Assembly (NCBI RefSeq): GCF_029840635.1
Contig: NZ_JAOCCU010000004.1
Coordinates: 1 to 64,000 of the forward strand
Reading direction: 5' to 3'
Length of the DNA: 64,000 nt
DNA from: Mitsuaria sp. GD03876
GTDB lineage: Bacteria > Pseudomonadota > Gammaproteobacteria > Burkholderiales > Burkholderiaceae_C
Below are positions 45,728 through 54,856 of this stretch, one piece after another. Below the pieces are notes generated by a model. It did no database searches and was not told where the DNA came from. It saw nothing but the letters and a program-made list of their open reading frames with translations. The stretch's first letter is position 1. Every line of letters starts with the position of its first letter. The position numbers and the translations under genes were made by a program.

Positions 45728-46210
45728 ATGACCGGTCTCATGAATCGGCGCCGCGCCGTCTGGGCAGGTCTTGGCTTGGGCCTTGCAGCGGTTAAACACG
45801 CCGCTGCACGACCGTCCCCGGCTGCCTGGGCCGTCGAAGTGTGGAAATCCCCCGAGTGCGGTTGCTGTAAGGCGTGGTTGACGCACCTACAGGCGCAGGG
45901 CATGAGCATCGGCACCATCCACAACAGCGGAAACACCGATGCTCGCAAGTCACTTGGGATCCCCCTCGCTTTGGGCTCGTGCCATACCGCGCGCATCGAG
46001 GGCTACGCCATCGAGGGTCATGTGCCAGCCAAGGAAATCAAGCGCTTGCTCAGAGAGCGCCCCGTGGCGATTGGCTTGGCCGTGCCCGGCATGCCGTTGG
46101 GCAGCCCCGGCATGAATGGCCCCGACTTCGACAACCAGACCCAACCCTACGACGTGTTGCTCGTCCTCAAAGACGGCTCCACGCGCGTGTTCCAGTCCTA
46201 CCACCGTTGA
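45728..46210 (+). CDS. DUF411 metal-binding protein (CopG-like)
   Basis: 160 residues. After an N-terminal export signal (RRRAVWAGLGLGLAAV) comes VEVWKSPECGCCKAW, whose C-x-C-C is the DUF411 thioredoxin-like metal site, then CHTARIEGYAIEGHVPAKEI and GLAVPGMPLGSPGM, all family hallmarks. DUF411 proteins are common in copper and silver clusters and may bind Cu(I). Its ATG lies 8 bp after the cupredoxin gene; ATG 45740 is also possible. Confidence 0.85.
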   Translation: MTGLMNRRRAVWAGLGLGLAAVKHAAARPSPAAWAVEVWKSPECGCCKAWLTHLQAQGMSIGTIHNSGNTDARKSLGIPLALGSCHTARIEGYAIEGHVPAKEIKRLLRERPVAIGLAVPGMPLGSPGMNGPDFDNQTQPYDVLLVLKDGSTRVFQSYHR

Positions 46211-46224
46211 TCCAAGGAGTTGTT

Positions 46225-46581
46225 ATGAAGTCCCACTTTGTGCGTTTTGCATTGACTGCTTTCGTGCTGATGACCGCCGGCGGGGCTCACGCCGCGGGCG
46301 ACCAGGCCGTGCAGCAATCCTCCTCGCCTGCCTCAGCGCAGACGGCCCCCGAAGCGTCGGCGATGACCGAAGGCGAAGTTCGCCGCATTGACACAGCGAA
46401 CAAGAAGATCACGCTCAAACACGGCGAGATCAAGAACCTGGAGATGCCCGCGATGACCATGGTGTTTCAGGTTTCGGACCCGGCCGCAATCGACAAGCTC
46501 AAGGTGGGTGACAAGGTTCGTTTTGCCGCCGAGAAGCGCGCCGGCGCTTTGGTCGTCACGCAGATCGAGGCCGCCAAGTGA
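46225..46581 (+). CDS. CusF-like periplasmic copper-binding protein (second copy)
   Basis: 118 residues. A signal peptide ends in AHAAG. The domain has GEVRRIDTANKKITLKHGEI and NLEMPAMTMVFQV, the CusF metal site. It shares the fold and the key residues with the protein at 40659 but differs widely elsewhere, so it is not a recent duplicate. AAGGAG lies before the ATG. Its stop overlaps the GTG start of the next gene. Confidence 0.88.
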   Translation: MKSHFVRFALTAFVLMTAGGAHAAGDQAVQQSSSPASAQTAPEASAMTEGEVRRIDTANKKITLKHGEIKNLEMPAMTMVFQVSDPAAIDKLKVGDKVRFAAEKRAGALVVTQIEAAK

Positions 46582-46961
46582 GTCCTCTCAAAGCCGTTGT
46601 CGCCTTTCTTGTGCTCATGATGCTGTTCACCACGGTGCGAGCGGAGTTGGTGGACGTGCAGTGGCAGCCGGATGGTTCGTCGCAGCGTGAATTCCAAGTC
46701 GCTCCGGGCAAGTTCGCGGAGTGGTGCACAAAGTTGCGTCAAGGCGAAAAGGTGCAGTGGGAGTTCGATTCGGACGCGCCGCTGAACTTCAACGTGCACT
46801 ACCACGAAGGCAAGGAGGCACGGTACCCCGCCAAGCACGACGCCGCGACCAAGGCCGAGGGCTCGCTGGAAGTTGCTGCGGATCAGCACTACTGCTGGAT
46901 GTGGGCCAACAAGACCACATCCACCGCGACAGCGCGCTCCGTCTTGCGAAAGGTCCAGTGA
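46578..46961 (+). CDS. Secreted hypothetical protein translationally coupled to cusF
   Basis: 127 residues from the GTG at 46578 (GTGA overlap). A hydrophobic signal segment is followed by VDVQWQPDGSSQREFQVAPG, QWEFDSDAPLNFNVHYHEGK and DQHYCWMWANKT. The pattern of a beta sandwich with His, Cys and Met late in the chain recalls small cupredoxin-like proteins, but the family was not recognised. Coupling with CusF suggests a periplasmic copper role. Confidence 0.6.
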   Translation: MSPLKAVVAFLVLMMLFTTVRAELVDVQWQPDGSSQREFQVAPGKFAEWCTKLRQGEKVQWEFDSDAPLNFNVHYHEGKEARYPAKHDAATKAEGSLEVAADQHYCWMWANKTTSTATARSVLRKVQ

Positions 46962-47189
46962 GCCATGGCGTGAAGACCTTTTGACATACGGGGGCAGATT
47001 CAGCCGCCGCGCCCGCACATCCTGCTCACCCTCTTGCTTGTCACAACCCATCCGGGACGGCAGGCAGGGGTGCGCGTGTTTTTGAGCGTCAAGCAGCGGC
47101 ATGCGACTCCATATCGACTCGGTGGCCCGGGACTGTGCCTTGCTCGCTGATTAGGCCGAATCGTCGGTGACTACAAGGAGTGAATCATC

Positions 47190-47531
47190 ATGGCCCACGA
47201 ACAGTTTGCGTCGTGCATCGACGCCTGCGACGAGTGCGCGGCAGCGTGCAACCATTGCGCAAGTGCGTGCCTCCAAGAAAGCGACGTGCATGCGATGTCG
47301 CGATGCATCGCGCTGGACATCGACTGCGCAGCCATCTGCCAGCTGGCCTCCGCGGCGATGGCTCGCGGCAGTGAGCACGCTCGCTCCATCTGCGCCCTAT
47401 GTGCGGAAATCTGCGACAGCTGTGCAGAGGAATGCGGCAAGCACGACATGGATCACTGCCAAGCCTGCGCGCAAGCCTGCCGCAACTGCGCAGCACTGTG
47501 TCGCAGCATGACCGGCTCAACCAACGCCTAG
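47190..47531 (+). CDS. Four-helix-bundle Cys-rich copper-storage protein (Csp/DUF326)
   Basis: 113 residues with 19 Cys placed along helices: CIDACDECAAACNHCASACL, CIALDIDCAAICQLA, CALCAEICDSCAEECG and CQACAQACRNCAALCRS. This is the Csp/DUF326 family, in which Cys lining a four-helix bundle binds many Cu(I) ions. No signal peptide is seen, so it is a cytosolic Csp3-like store. AAGGAG precedes the ATG. Confidence 0.9.
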   Translation: MAHEQFASCIDACDECAAACNHCASACLQESDVHAMSRCIALDIDCAAICQLASAAMARGSEHARSICALCAEICDSCAEECGKHDMDHCQACAQACRNCAALCRSMTGSTNA

Positions 47532-47707
47532 GTCTCGGCGCGCAAGGACGCGTTGGGGCGGCAGGCTTGATCAGATTCGCTGAACGGTAGGTCCCGAAAT
47601 GACAACTCTGGACAGCGGGCCCGAAAAATGCGCTGGACCTTCCCACGATGGGAAGCTGCAGAGTGTCACTTGCCGGAGTTGTTCCGGAGCGACCCGAGGA
47701 GCATCCC

Positions 47708-47968
47708 ATGCTTACGTTTGAAGTTCCCGATATGAGCTGCCGCAGTTGCGCCAGCAAGATCAGCAAGGCGGTCAAGGAGGTCGACCCGCAAGCTCGGGTC
47801 GAGGTGGACCTGACCGCCAAGCTGGTGCGGATTGACTCCGGCCAAGCGCAAGCGAGCGAGCTAAAAACAGCACTTGAGCAGGCGGGATACACGCCAAGCG
47901 AGCCGGCTGCCCCGCAAGGGGCGACCACATCCAGCCCCGCAAGCTGTTGCGGTGGCTGCAGGCCGTAA
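47708..47968 (+). CDS. copZ: Copper chaperone (CopZ-like HMA protein)
   Basis: 86 residues: one heavy-metal-associated domain, MLTFEVPDMSCRSCASKISK, with the M-x-C-x-x-C site, a KLVRIDSG strand and an ALEQAGYTP ending, then a Cys-rich tail (SCCGGCRP) not found in simple CopZ. It should pass Cu(I) to the P-type ATPase encoded 110 bp downstream. The ATG at 47708 has GGAG upstream. Confidence 0.85.
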   Translation: MLTFEVPDMSCRSCASKISKAVKEVDPQARVEVDLTAKLVRIDSGQAQASELKTALEQAGYTPSEPAAPQGATTSSPASCCGGCRP

Positions 47969-48078
47969 GCGGCAAATACCTCGGCCCCGCAGCGATGTCC
48001 TGACCAAAACTGCCGTACTTCGAGTCCGCGACGCAACTGCACGGCGCGGACTCTCCCTCAAGACCGGAGGAGAAAAAA

Positions 48079-50562
48079 ATGAGCAAGTACCCCACCCATC
48101 ACGAATTGAAGCCGGCGACGGTTCCAACGATTGGTGAAGCCGGCGCCGCGGCGGACTTCTCCTGCCCGATGCATCCGGAGGTCCGTCAGAGCGGCCCTGG
48201 ACGGTGTCCGAAGTGCGGTATGCACCTGGTCGCGTCAGCCGGGGCCGTCCCAACGCATCGAGCCGGCGCCGGCATTGGCGCACAGGTGCATGCTGGCAAC
48301 GCTCAACAGACACAGCCCCACAACCACGAGGCCAGCGGCGCGGCGTCGTCGTTCGGGCCTGCTCCGCAGTCTGAACACCGGCACGTTCACCAGCACACTG
48401 CTCGCGTGGGCGCGCCCGATGCGCCTGACGTTCACCCGCCATCGACGTCGACGATCTACACGTGCCCCATGCACCCCGAGATCCGCCAGGATCATCCCGG
48501 CAATTGCCCCAAATGCGGCATGACGCTTGAGCCGCTGATTCCTGAGGCGGCGGACGATGACAACCCCGAGCTGCGGGACTTCGCTCGTCGCTTCTGGTGG
48601 ACGCTTCCGCTGACGGTCGTCGTCACGGCCCTGGCCATGGCGGGGCATCGGCTCGGCTGGCTCACTCCGGCGAAGCAGAGTTGGGTGGAGCTCGTGCTGT
48701 CGCTGCCCATCATTCTGTGGGCAGGGTGGCCGTTCTTGGTAAGAGGCGCCGAGTCAGTGCGACAGCGCAGCCCCAACATGTGGACATTGATCGGGCTGGG
48801 CACAGGAGCGGCTTTCGTCTACAGCGTGGTGGCCACGGTCGCGCCGCAGGCATTCCCGACCAGCTTCATGGCGCACGGCCGCATCGGGGTGTACTTCGAG
48901 GCTGCCGCGGTCATCATTTCCTTGACGCTGCTGGGGCAGATGCTGGAGTTGCGCGCTCGCTCGCAGACATCCGCAGCCATCAAATCGCTGCTCGGCCTCG
49001 CACCGAAAACCGCCAGGCGTATCTCGGCGGACGGCGGCGAGGAGGATGTACCGTTGACCCATGTGCATGTCGGAGACCGACTTCGCATCCGCCCGGGCGA
49101 AAAGGTGCCTGTGGACGGCATCGTCGAGGAGGGGCAAAGCGCCATCGATGAATCCATGCTTACCGGCGAACCCGTTCCGGTCACCAAGCGCGTTGGCGAC
49201 AAGGTCATCGGGGCCACGATCAACACGACTGGAGCGCTGATCATGAGGTCCGAACGCGTGGGGTCGCAAACGATGCTTTCTCAGATTGTGCAAATGGTTG
49301 CTCAAGCTCAGCGCTCCAGGGCCCCCATGCAACGCATGGCGGATCGGGTGGCGGGCTGGTTTGTCTTGGCTGTCATTGGCGTCGCGCTGCTGTCGTTCTT
49401 TGGCTGGGGGGTTTTCGGCGGAGAGCAAGGCTGGCAGTACGGGTTGATCAACGCAGTGAGCGTGCTGATCATTGCGTGCCCCTGCGCGCTGGGCTTGGCT
49501 ACGCCGATGTCCATCATGGTGGCCACGGGTAAGGCCGCGACGCAAGGCATCTTGTTCCGTGACGCGTCGGCCATCGAGCACCTACGACGCGTCGACACCA
49601 TGGTCGTGGACAAGACAGGCACGCTGACCGAGGGCAGACCGGCCTTTGAACAAGTGGTCGCCGCGCCCGGGGAGTCCCAAACAGAAGTCTTGCGTCTGGC
49701 GGCCAGCCTTGATCAGGCCAGCGAGCATCCGTTGGCTCAGGCGATCGTGCAGGCCGCCAAAGCTCAGAACCTTGTGCTCGTGGCTGCGACGAACTTCGAA
49801 TCCTCGACGGGCATCGGCGTACGCGGCCAAGTCGAAGGCAAGAGCCTCGCCCTGGGCAATACAGCCTTGATGCAGCTGGACGGCGTGAATGTCGCGCCCC
49901 TGAGTTCCGCAGCTGAAGAGCTTCGTACTCGCGGCAGCAGTGTGATGTACCTCGCGAGCAATCAGGTGCTGCTGGGGCTGCTGGCGGTTTCCGATCCGAT
50001 CAAGCAGAGCACTCCCGAGGCATTGCGCGCGCTTCAGGCAGCAGGCATACGGGTTGTGATGGCCACTGGGGACGGACTGACAACGGCCCAGGCGGTAGCG
50101 CGTCGCCTCGGTATTGACGAAGTGCACGGTGAGGTGCAGCCCGCGGACAAGCTGGCGCTCGTTGAACGCCTGCAGGGCGAAGGGCGCGTCGTGGGCATGG
50201 CGGGAGACGGTATCAACGACGCTCCGGCACTTGCCAAGGCGGATGTGGGGGTTGCCATGGGCACTGGCACGGATGTGGCGATGAACAGCGCCCAGTTGAC
50301 GCTCGTCAAGGGGGACCTGCGCGGCATCGCCCGTGCGAAGGCGATCTCCGACGCCACCGTTGCCAACATGCGGCAGAACCTGGGGTTTGCTTTCTTCTAC
50401 AACGCACTGGGCGTGCCGCTGGCTGCCGGCGTTCTGTATCCCTTCACCGGCTGGCTTCTGTCGCCGATGATCGCGGCGCTCGCCATGAGCCTGTCCTCGG
50501 CCAGCGTGGTGTTCAACGCGCTAAGGTTGCGTCGGTCCTCGTCCGAAGAGACTGGCGACTGA
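48079..50562 (+). CDS. copA: Copper-exporting P1B-type ATPase (CopA-like)
   Basis: 827 residues. In place of HMA domains the N-terminus has two heavy-metal-binding (HMBD/YHS-like) modules, [20 protein letters not shown] at about 30 and [20 protein letters not shown] at about 130, joined by a His-rich linker. The catalytic core follows: eight membrane helices with the Cu(I) CPC motif (Cys467, Cys469), TGE loop in [12 protein letters not shown], phosphorylation Asp511 in [18 protein letters not shown] and [10 protein letters not shown]. It pumps Cu(I) from cytosol to periplasm. GGAGG precedes the ATG. Confidence 0.93.
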   Translation: MSKYPTHHELKPATVPTIGEAGAAADFSCPMHPEVRQSGPGRCPKCGMHLVASAGAVPTHRAGAGIGAQVHAGNAQQTQPHNHEASGAASSFGPAPQSEHRHVHQHTARVGAPDAPDVHPPSTSTIYTCPMHPEIRQDHPGNCPKCGMTLEPLIPEAADDDNPELRDFARRFWWTLPLTVVVTALAMAGHRLGWLTPAKQSWVELVLSLPIILWAGWPFLVRGAESVRQRSPNMWTLIGLGTGAAFVYSVVATVAPQAFPTSFMAHGRIGVYFEAAAVIISLTLLGQMLELRARSQTSAAIKSLLGLAPKTARRISADGGEEDVPLTHVHVGDRLRIRPGEKVPVDGIVEEGQSAIDESMLTGEPVPVTKRVGDKVIGATINTTGALIMRSERVGSQTMLSQIVQMVAQAQRSRAPMQRMADRVAGWFVLAVIGVALLSFFGWGVFGGEQGWQYGLINAVSVLIIACPCALGLATPMSIMVATGKAATQGILFRDASAIEHLRRVDTMVVDKTGTLTEGRPAFEQVVAAPGESQTEVLRLAASLDQASEHPLAQAIVQAAKAQNLVLVAATNFESSTGIGVRGQVEGKSLALGNTALMQLDGVNVAPLSSAAEELRTRGSSVMYLASNQVLLGLLAVSDPIKQSTPEALRALQAAGIRVVMATGDGLTTAQAVARRLGIDEVHGEVQPADKLALVERLQGEGRVVGMAGDGINDAPALAKADVGVAMGTGTDVAMNSAQLTLVKGDLRGIARAKAISDATVANMRQNLGFAFFYNALGVPLAAGVLYPFTGWLLSPMIAALAMSLSSASVVFNALRLRRSSSEETGD

Positions 50563-50623
50563 CCTTGCCGGCCAGACCAGATAGATTGGCGCCCACCGGT
50601 CTTCCCGACGAGCGCCTCGTCAT

Positions 50624-51244
50624 TCAGTATCCGCGATTGGTGTTCATGCGCCGCAGGCTGCCGTCCTGACGTGCGAGGCGCAACTCTTCGAGCACCTCGG
50701 CCCGAGTGCGGCCACCTGCGGCGGGCGCTTCGAACTTCAGCGCACTGCTTTGCTCACCGGTCGCCGAGGTCTTCATGTCCTTGCTCGGCGCCAAGCGACG
50801 CGCCGGCGCAGGCTCGAACTCGGGTGCATAACCTGCCTCGCTATGGATCTTGTCCAGCGTGCCGTCCTCTCGTGCGCGCTTGAGCTCCTCGATCACCTCA
50901 GCGCGTGTGCGCCCGCCGCCGGCGGCCGGTGCATCGAACTCCAGGCGAGAGGACTGGCCGGCCACGACCGAGCTGGGGGCCTTTGCACGCGAGGAGCCAG
51001 AGGCGGCTTCAAACTCGGGGGCGTACCCAGCTTCGCTGTTGATCTTGGCCAGCGAGCCGTCGGCACGGGCCTGCGCCAGCTCGGCAAGGACCTGCGCACG
51101 TGTCTTCGCGGAAGGCATGACATGGTAGGCGCCTCCCGACTCACTATTGCCTTGCGTGAAACCGTTGTCGGCAGAAGCGGGTGCGGCGGTCACGGTGAGC
51201 GCAGCGGCGGCGGCCAAGGCGAAGGGCGTGAGGGTGCGGAACAT
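50624..51244 (-). CDS. DUF4148 protein with three tandem motifs
   Basis: 206 residues. A signal peptide ends in APASAD. Three copies of the DUF4148 motif follow: TRAQVLAELAQARADGSLAK, TRAEVIEELKRAREDGTLDK and TRAEVLEELRLARQDGSLRR, the first two each followed by INSEAGYAPEFE or IHSEAGYAPEFE. DUF4148 is a Burkholderiales periplasmic family, usually with one copy of the motif, and often responds to metals or stress. It is on the opposite strand to the copper genes, 61 bp beyond copA. Confidence 0.78.
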   Translation of the reverse strand: MFRTLTPFALAAAAALTVTAAPASADNGFTQGNSESGGAYHVMPSAKTRAQVLAELAQARADGSLAKINSEAGYAPEFEAASGSSRAKAPSSVVAGQSSRLEFDAPAAGGGRTRAEVIEELKRAREDGTLDKIHSEAGYAPEFEPAPARRLAPSKDMKTSATGEQSSALKFEAPAAGGRTRAEVLEELRLARQDGSLRRMNTNRGY

Positions 51245-51482
51245 GGTGAACTCCTTGTGGTTTGCATTGCGAGCAACCGGGTGGTCATCGCAGACTTGGC
51301 GTCGAACTCGAGCGCCATGGAGATCACTGTAGAAAGTCGGGGGCCACAAGGACCTGTCGCCGCCATTACGAAGCTGTCATGAAGCGCCGAGCCGCGATGT
51401 TGGGAGTGCGCCTTGCCGGATCAAAAGAGCCACGTCACCTCGTGAGGTGGTTGGTCCTTCAACTTCTTCGTAGGAGCATTTC

Positions 51483-51827
51483 ATGAGAACTGAAACTTCC
51501 CGAGCTCGACAGCTGATCCTGATTGCAGTCGTGAGCGTGTGCTCCATCGGCGGCGCGCTTGCGCAGGCTGCCAACTCTCCCTCCGACAAGCTCAAGAGCT
51601 CGATGGAGTCGGGAATGAGGTCGATGCAGGGCATGAAGCTCAGCGGCGACACCGACAAGGATTTCGCCATGATGATGAAGATGCATCATCAGCAAGCGAT
51701 CGAGATGGCCAAGGTCGAGATGCAGAGCGGCAAGTCTGCGCCACTCAAAGCAATGGCGCAAAAGATGATCGACGATCAGTCCAAGGAGATCGGGGAACTC
51801 GACGCGTGGCTCCAGCAGCACAAGTGA
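51483..51827 (+). CDS. DUF305 secreted protein
   Basis: 114 residues. A signal peptide ends in ALAQA. The DUF305 ferritin-like helical domain is marked by DKDFAMMMKMHHQQAIEMAK, which holds the H-H-Q-x-A motif, and by KAMAQKMIDDQSKEIGEL. These proteins are frequent in copper clusters and may bind metal through Met and His in the periplasm. Confidence 0.85.
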   Translation: MRTETSRARQLILIAVVSVCSIGGALAQAANSPSDKLKSSMESGMRSMQGMKLSGDTDKDFAMMMKMHHQQAIEMAKVEMQSGKSAPLKAMAQKMIDDQSKEIGELDAWLQQHK

Positions 51828-51886
51828 CTTCAAGGGCTGGATTGACTCCGATCGCCGACCACTCGCGATCCAACGCCCGAGCTCGG

Positions 51887-52366
51887 CTATGACATCGGGC
51901 TGGGCGTGCTCCGAAGCCAGGCCCGCAGTCGCCGCCGGGTCTGGCTACAGGAGATGCCCAGCTGAGGATCGCAGGCAAGGATCATCGCTCCGCAATTGCG
52001 CACCTCGTCAGGCTCATCGTCGAGCACGAGTGCGTCTACGATCCGCGGCTGCGCGTGCAAGAACTGAGCGATGGCCGCGGCCTTTGCGCCGCGTGGAACC
52101 GCACCAGCAAACCGTGAAGCCAGTGGTCCGAGGAAGTCCCTCAGATAGTCATCGGCGAACTGTTCGCGCCAACTGGAATGAACGCATACCCCCACATCCG
52201 TAAACGCTGCGAGCTCATCAGCCAGGATGGTCAGCCACTCGAACGGAAGCATACGGCCGTTGGAGCCTTGCGCAGAGTGCAGGACCCCGTCAAAGTCTGT
52301 GAACACGATTCGATGGAAACCGACCGTGCGCGCGCCGACGATCACGCTTTGATGCGAATGGCGCAC
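51887..52366 (-). CDS. HAD-like domain protein
   Basis: 159 residues. RIVFTDFDGVLHS holds the D-x-D-G-V nucleophile motif of HAD hydrolases, VCVHSSWREQF the conserved Ser of motif II, and ALVLDDEPDEVR the acidic motif IV. It resembles the small HAD-domain proteins of unknown substrate found on islands and prophages. It ends 2 bp after the start region of the neighbouring small gene on the same strand, so the two are probably co-transcribed. Confidence 0.75.
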   Translation of the reverse strand: MRHSHQSVIVGARTVGFHRIVFTDFDGVLHSAQGSNGRMLPFEWLTILADELAAFTDVGVCVHSSWREQFADDYLRDFLGPLASRFAGAVPRGAKAAAIAQFLHAQPRIVDALVLDDEPDEVRNCGAMILACDPQLGISCSQTRRRLRAWLRSTPSPMS

Positions 52367-52368
52367 GA

Positions 52369-52620
52369 TTAGCCGCGCGGCGCCCAGACTGTACCCAACG
52401 CCGGGTTCTCCACGATGGAGCCGTCGTTGAGCCAGAACTGGATGGCCCAGTTGACGGTGTCGGACCTGCGCCGTTCGCCGTCGATGACCCAGTGGATGGA
52501 GTGGTCGTTGAACATCAGGTGCCCCTGACCGGGCTCGATCAGTTCGTCGTACTGCTCGCGGCCTGTGAAGAAGTTCAGCATGATCCCTTTACGGATCTCG
52601 AAAAAGCGCTCTGTGCTCAT
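52369..52620 (-). CDS. Small hypothetical protein
   Basis: 83 residues from the ATG at 52620. It reads FEIRKGIMLNFFTGREQYDE and MFNDHSIHWVIDGERRRSDT, compact and beta-rich with no known motif. It ends 3 bp before the HAD-like gene, same strand. Confidence 0.5.
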   Translation of the reverse strand: MSTERFFEIRKGIMLNFFTGREQYDELIEPGQGHLMFNDHSIHWVIDGERRRSDTVNWAIQFWLNDGSIVENPALGTVWAPRG

Positions 52621-52685
52621 CTGGTCTGGAGTTGATGTTGGTTCAAACAGCGGCGATGGATTTCCATCCTTGCGCGCGTTGTCGT

Positions 52686-53213
52686 TTACTCCGCCCGTGC
52701 CACGCGGGGCCGGCCACGCCCCGTCACGCAGACTCGGGGGCGCAACTTGGGAGCTCGCGTGTTGAGCCGCAGTAGCAGCTCTGCCTTCCGATCGGGTGGT
52801 GGCGTCTGCATGGGCACACCCACATCCAGCGTCTTCCCCGCCACATCTCGCAAGGTCACCACCTTGCCCGACTCGTCGCTGCGGAGCCAAACTTCGTTGA
52901 TTTCCCGCGAGCACCACTGGCCGGTCGGAGACGCCCAGGCCGGAATCATCGCCACGAGACCGCGCACACTCGCGGCATCGACGGCCTTGATTGCGTCGGC
53001 CAAGTCCGTGTCCCACGCTATGCACAAGGTATGGGTCGGCTTCCATCCAAGATCGCCTGGATCTGGCCGCTCCACCGTGAGAAGAAACCAGGGTGAGTGC
53101 AGCGTCATCTCGACGACCCGCCAGTGTTTGCCTCCGGGCACGTTGAGGCCTTCGGGCATGGGGAACTCATACTGCGGGAGCGAGAGAAACATCGGTCTGT
53201 TGCCAGGGACCAT
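52686..53213 (-). CDS. Hypothetical protein
   Basis: 175 residues from the ATG at 53213 (a longer frame reaches 53276). It is beta-rich with many Trp and Pro: FLSLPQYEFPMPEGLNVPGG, HSPWFLLTVERPDPG, WKPTHTLCIAWDTDLADAIK. Not recognised. It is divergent from the XRE gene at 53327. Confidence 0.5.
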   Translation of the reverse strand: MVPGNRPMFLSLPQYEFPMPEGLNVPGGKHWRVVEMTLHSPWFLLTVERPDPGDLGWKPTHTLCIAWDTDLADAIKAVDAASVRGLVAMIPAWASPTGQWCSREINEVWLRSDESGKVVTLRDVAGKTLDVGVPMQTPPPDRKAELLLRLNTRAPKLRPRVCVTGRGRPRVARAE

Positions 53214-53326
53214 ACGGCTCCGGCGGTGGGATGGTTGACATGGCACCGATTGTTCGGCCAGCACGTCCATAACCAAATTTTTGATACGGCGCGGGGTCGG
53301 ATACGGTGCGAGGCTGAGAGCTCTCC

Positions 53327-53683
53327 ATGGTCAAAACTCTGCACAGCCGTCACAACGAGATCCTTCTGGACAAGCTCCGCAAGCTACGGGAAGCCCGCGG
53401 CCTGCGGCAGGCCGACCTTGCGCTGCTGATAGGTCGCAGCCAAGGTGCGGTCAGCTACGTCGAAAGCGGCCAGACCCGTCTGGACATCATCGGCTTGCGC
53501 GACTGGCTGGAGGCGCTGGACTACGGCTTCTTGCGCTTCTTGAAGGAGCTCGACGCCGAATTGAGACGGCTCGACGCGTTACGTATGCGGCCCAAGGCGG
53601 GCAAAGGGAGCAGGCGGGCATCGCGGTCGGCACACGCTCGGCTCAGCGATTTGCTGCAGCGCCCCCCCATGAGCGAAGACTAG
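53327..53683 (+). CDS. XRE-family regulator
   Basis: 118 residues. The helix-turn-helix is LDKLRKLREARGLRQADLAL and LIGRSQGAVSYVESGQTRLD (residues about 14-55), then a helix with IIGLRDWLEALDYGFLRFLK and a basic tail. A short regulator of unknown target; the divergent gene at 53213 and the gene at 53720 are candidates. Confidence 0.78.
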   Translation: MVKTLHSRHNEILLDKLRKLREARGLRQADLALLIGRSQGAVSYVESGQTRLDIIGLRDWLEALDYGFLRFLKELDAELRRLDALRMRPKAGKGSRRASRSAHARLSDLLQRPPMSED

Positions 53684-53719
53684 TCCACGAATGGGCGATG
53701 CAGCGTATCAGCCACCGCC

Positions 53720-54037
53720 GTGGCGGTGGGGGCAGCTCCGTTGACGACGCCAGAAGAGCGGCGTCGCAATCTCGGGTGGGGACGAGAGGCGCTGGAGGAG
53801 CTGTCACTGGACCCGGATCTCCCCGCGGATTGGCGCAATGCGGCGGCTGCAGCGCTTGCCGACTACCCGACGCAGGAATTCATGCGGCAGTTCGATGCCG
53901 CTGATCCTGACGCGCTTGACGACTACGCCAGCGCGCTCCTGAAGGCACGCTTGCTGTTTCATCGGGTGCAAGCCGGCAGCGGATGCTCGGCGCAGCGCCG
54001 GTACATGCTTGCGGTCGTGCTTCGGCACTTCCCGTGA
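53720..54037 (+). CDS. BPSL0761-like small protein
   Basis: 105 residues from a GTG. It starts LTTPEERRRNLGWGREALEE and continues LSLDPDLPADWRNAAAAALA DYP, the pattern of the small BPSL0761 family (T-x-P-x-E-R near the start, then L-P-x-x-x-R-x-x-A). The second half is helical and unrecognised. Function unknown. Confidence 0.55.
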   Translation: MAVGAAPLTTPEERRRNLGWGREALEELSLDPDLPADWRNAAAAALADYPTQEFMRQFDAADPDALDDYASALLKARLLFHRVQAGSGCSAQRRYMLAVVLRHFP

Positions 54038-54049
54038 GGCGACAACGCC

Positions 54050-54316
54050 CTACAAGAGACTGGGAAGCTGGTGGCGCTGGATTCTTTCGTCCAGGCGCTT
54101 GACGAATGCCTCAAGCGTCGTGCCGCACGCGTGTGTCCACAGGGCCAGCTCGAAGACGTCGACGCGCCGTCGTCCAGATTCGCAGCGGCTGACGATGTCC
54201 TGGCCAATCTGCAGGCGCTCCGCCAGCTCCATCTGGCTCAGGCCAGCATCGGCCCTGAGGACGTTCAACTCCTCAAGGAACAACTTGTACTTCTCACTGT
54301 GGAGCGGGCTTCTCAT
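54050..54316 (-). CDS. XRE-family regulator
   Basis: 88 residues, almost all helix-turn-helix domain: FLEELNVLRADAGLSQMELA, ERLQIGQDIVSRCESGRRRV, then ELALWTHACGTTLEAFVKRL. It is convergent with the BPSL0761-like gene. Target unknown. Confidence 0.78.
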   Translation of the reverse strand: MRSPLHSEKYKLFLEELNVLRADAGLSQMELAERLQIGQDIVSRCESGRRRVDVFELALWTHACGTTLEAFVKRLDERIQRHQLPSLL

Positions 54317-54631
54317 CCTGACCTGGCTGCAAATGCAACCTGGCAGGATCAGAGGGAAGAAGAATTATGGGAAAACGCCATAATCAATATCGAAGTACCG
54401 CGTCTTCGGAATCGGTTGGCGAGCACCATGACATGAGCCACATTGCTGCTCTAACTGCTCAAGGCGCCTCGCTCCTGTTTGTGGCGAGACATGCACGGCC
54501 CTGATCGGTAGCGCTCGGACTCCATAATGCGAGGGCTCGCGGGCGCAGCCGCGCGCAAAGCGATGGCGCGCATCGGTCGAGCGGCCCAAGACAGCTCGAA
54601 GCACGATGGCACTTCATATGAGGCTGTGAGG

Positions 54632-54793
54632 ATGGGTGAACCGTACTGGGCCGATGTCGAGGTCGACTGCGTCGGCCAGGACCTGTATCGAGCAGTCCTG
54701 GTCCTCGGACTGGGTGTTCGCGAGGGCGGGGACGAGGATGTCGTTCGCGTCCCCTACTCGGGGAGCATCCCACGGCAGAAGAGGCGCGCCTAG
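54632..54793 (+). CDS. Small hypothetical protein, paralogue of 26281-26475
   Basis: 53 residues. GAGG lies just before the ATG. Residues 5-24 (YWADVEVDCVGQDLYRAVLV) match the small protein at 26281 in pattern. Acidic in the middle, basic at the end. No known function. Confidence 0.5.
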   Translation: MGEPYWADVEVDCVGQDLYRAVLVLGLGVREGGDEDVVRVPYSGSIPRQKRRA

Positions 54794-54856
54794 GCGCGCG
54801 CGCGGCTATTTCCGCCATGGCGCAAAGCCCCAGGTAGCACGCAATTCCGACAGGAG

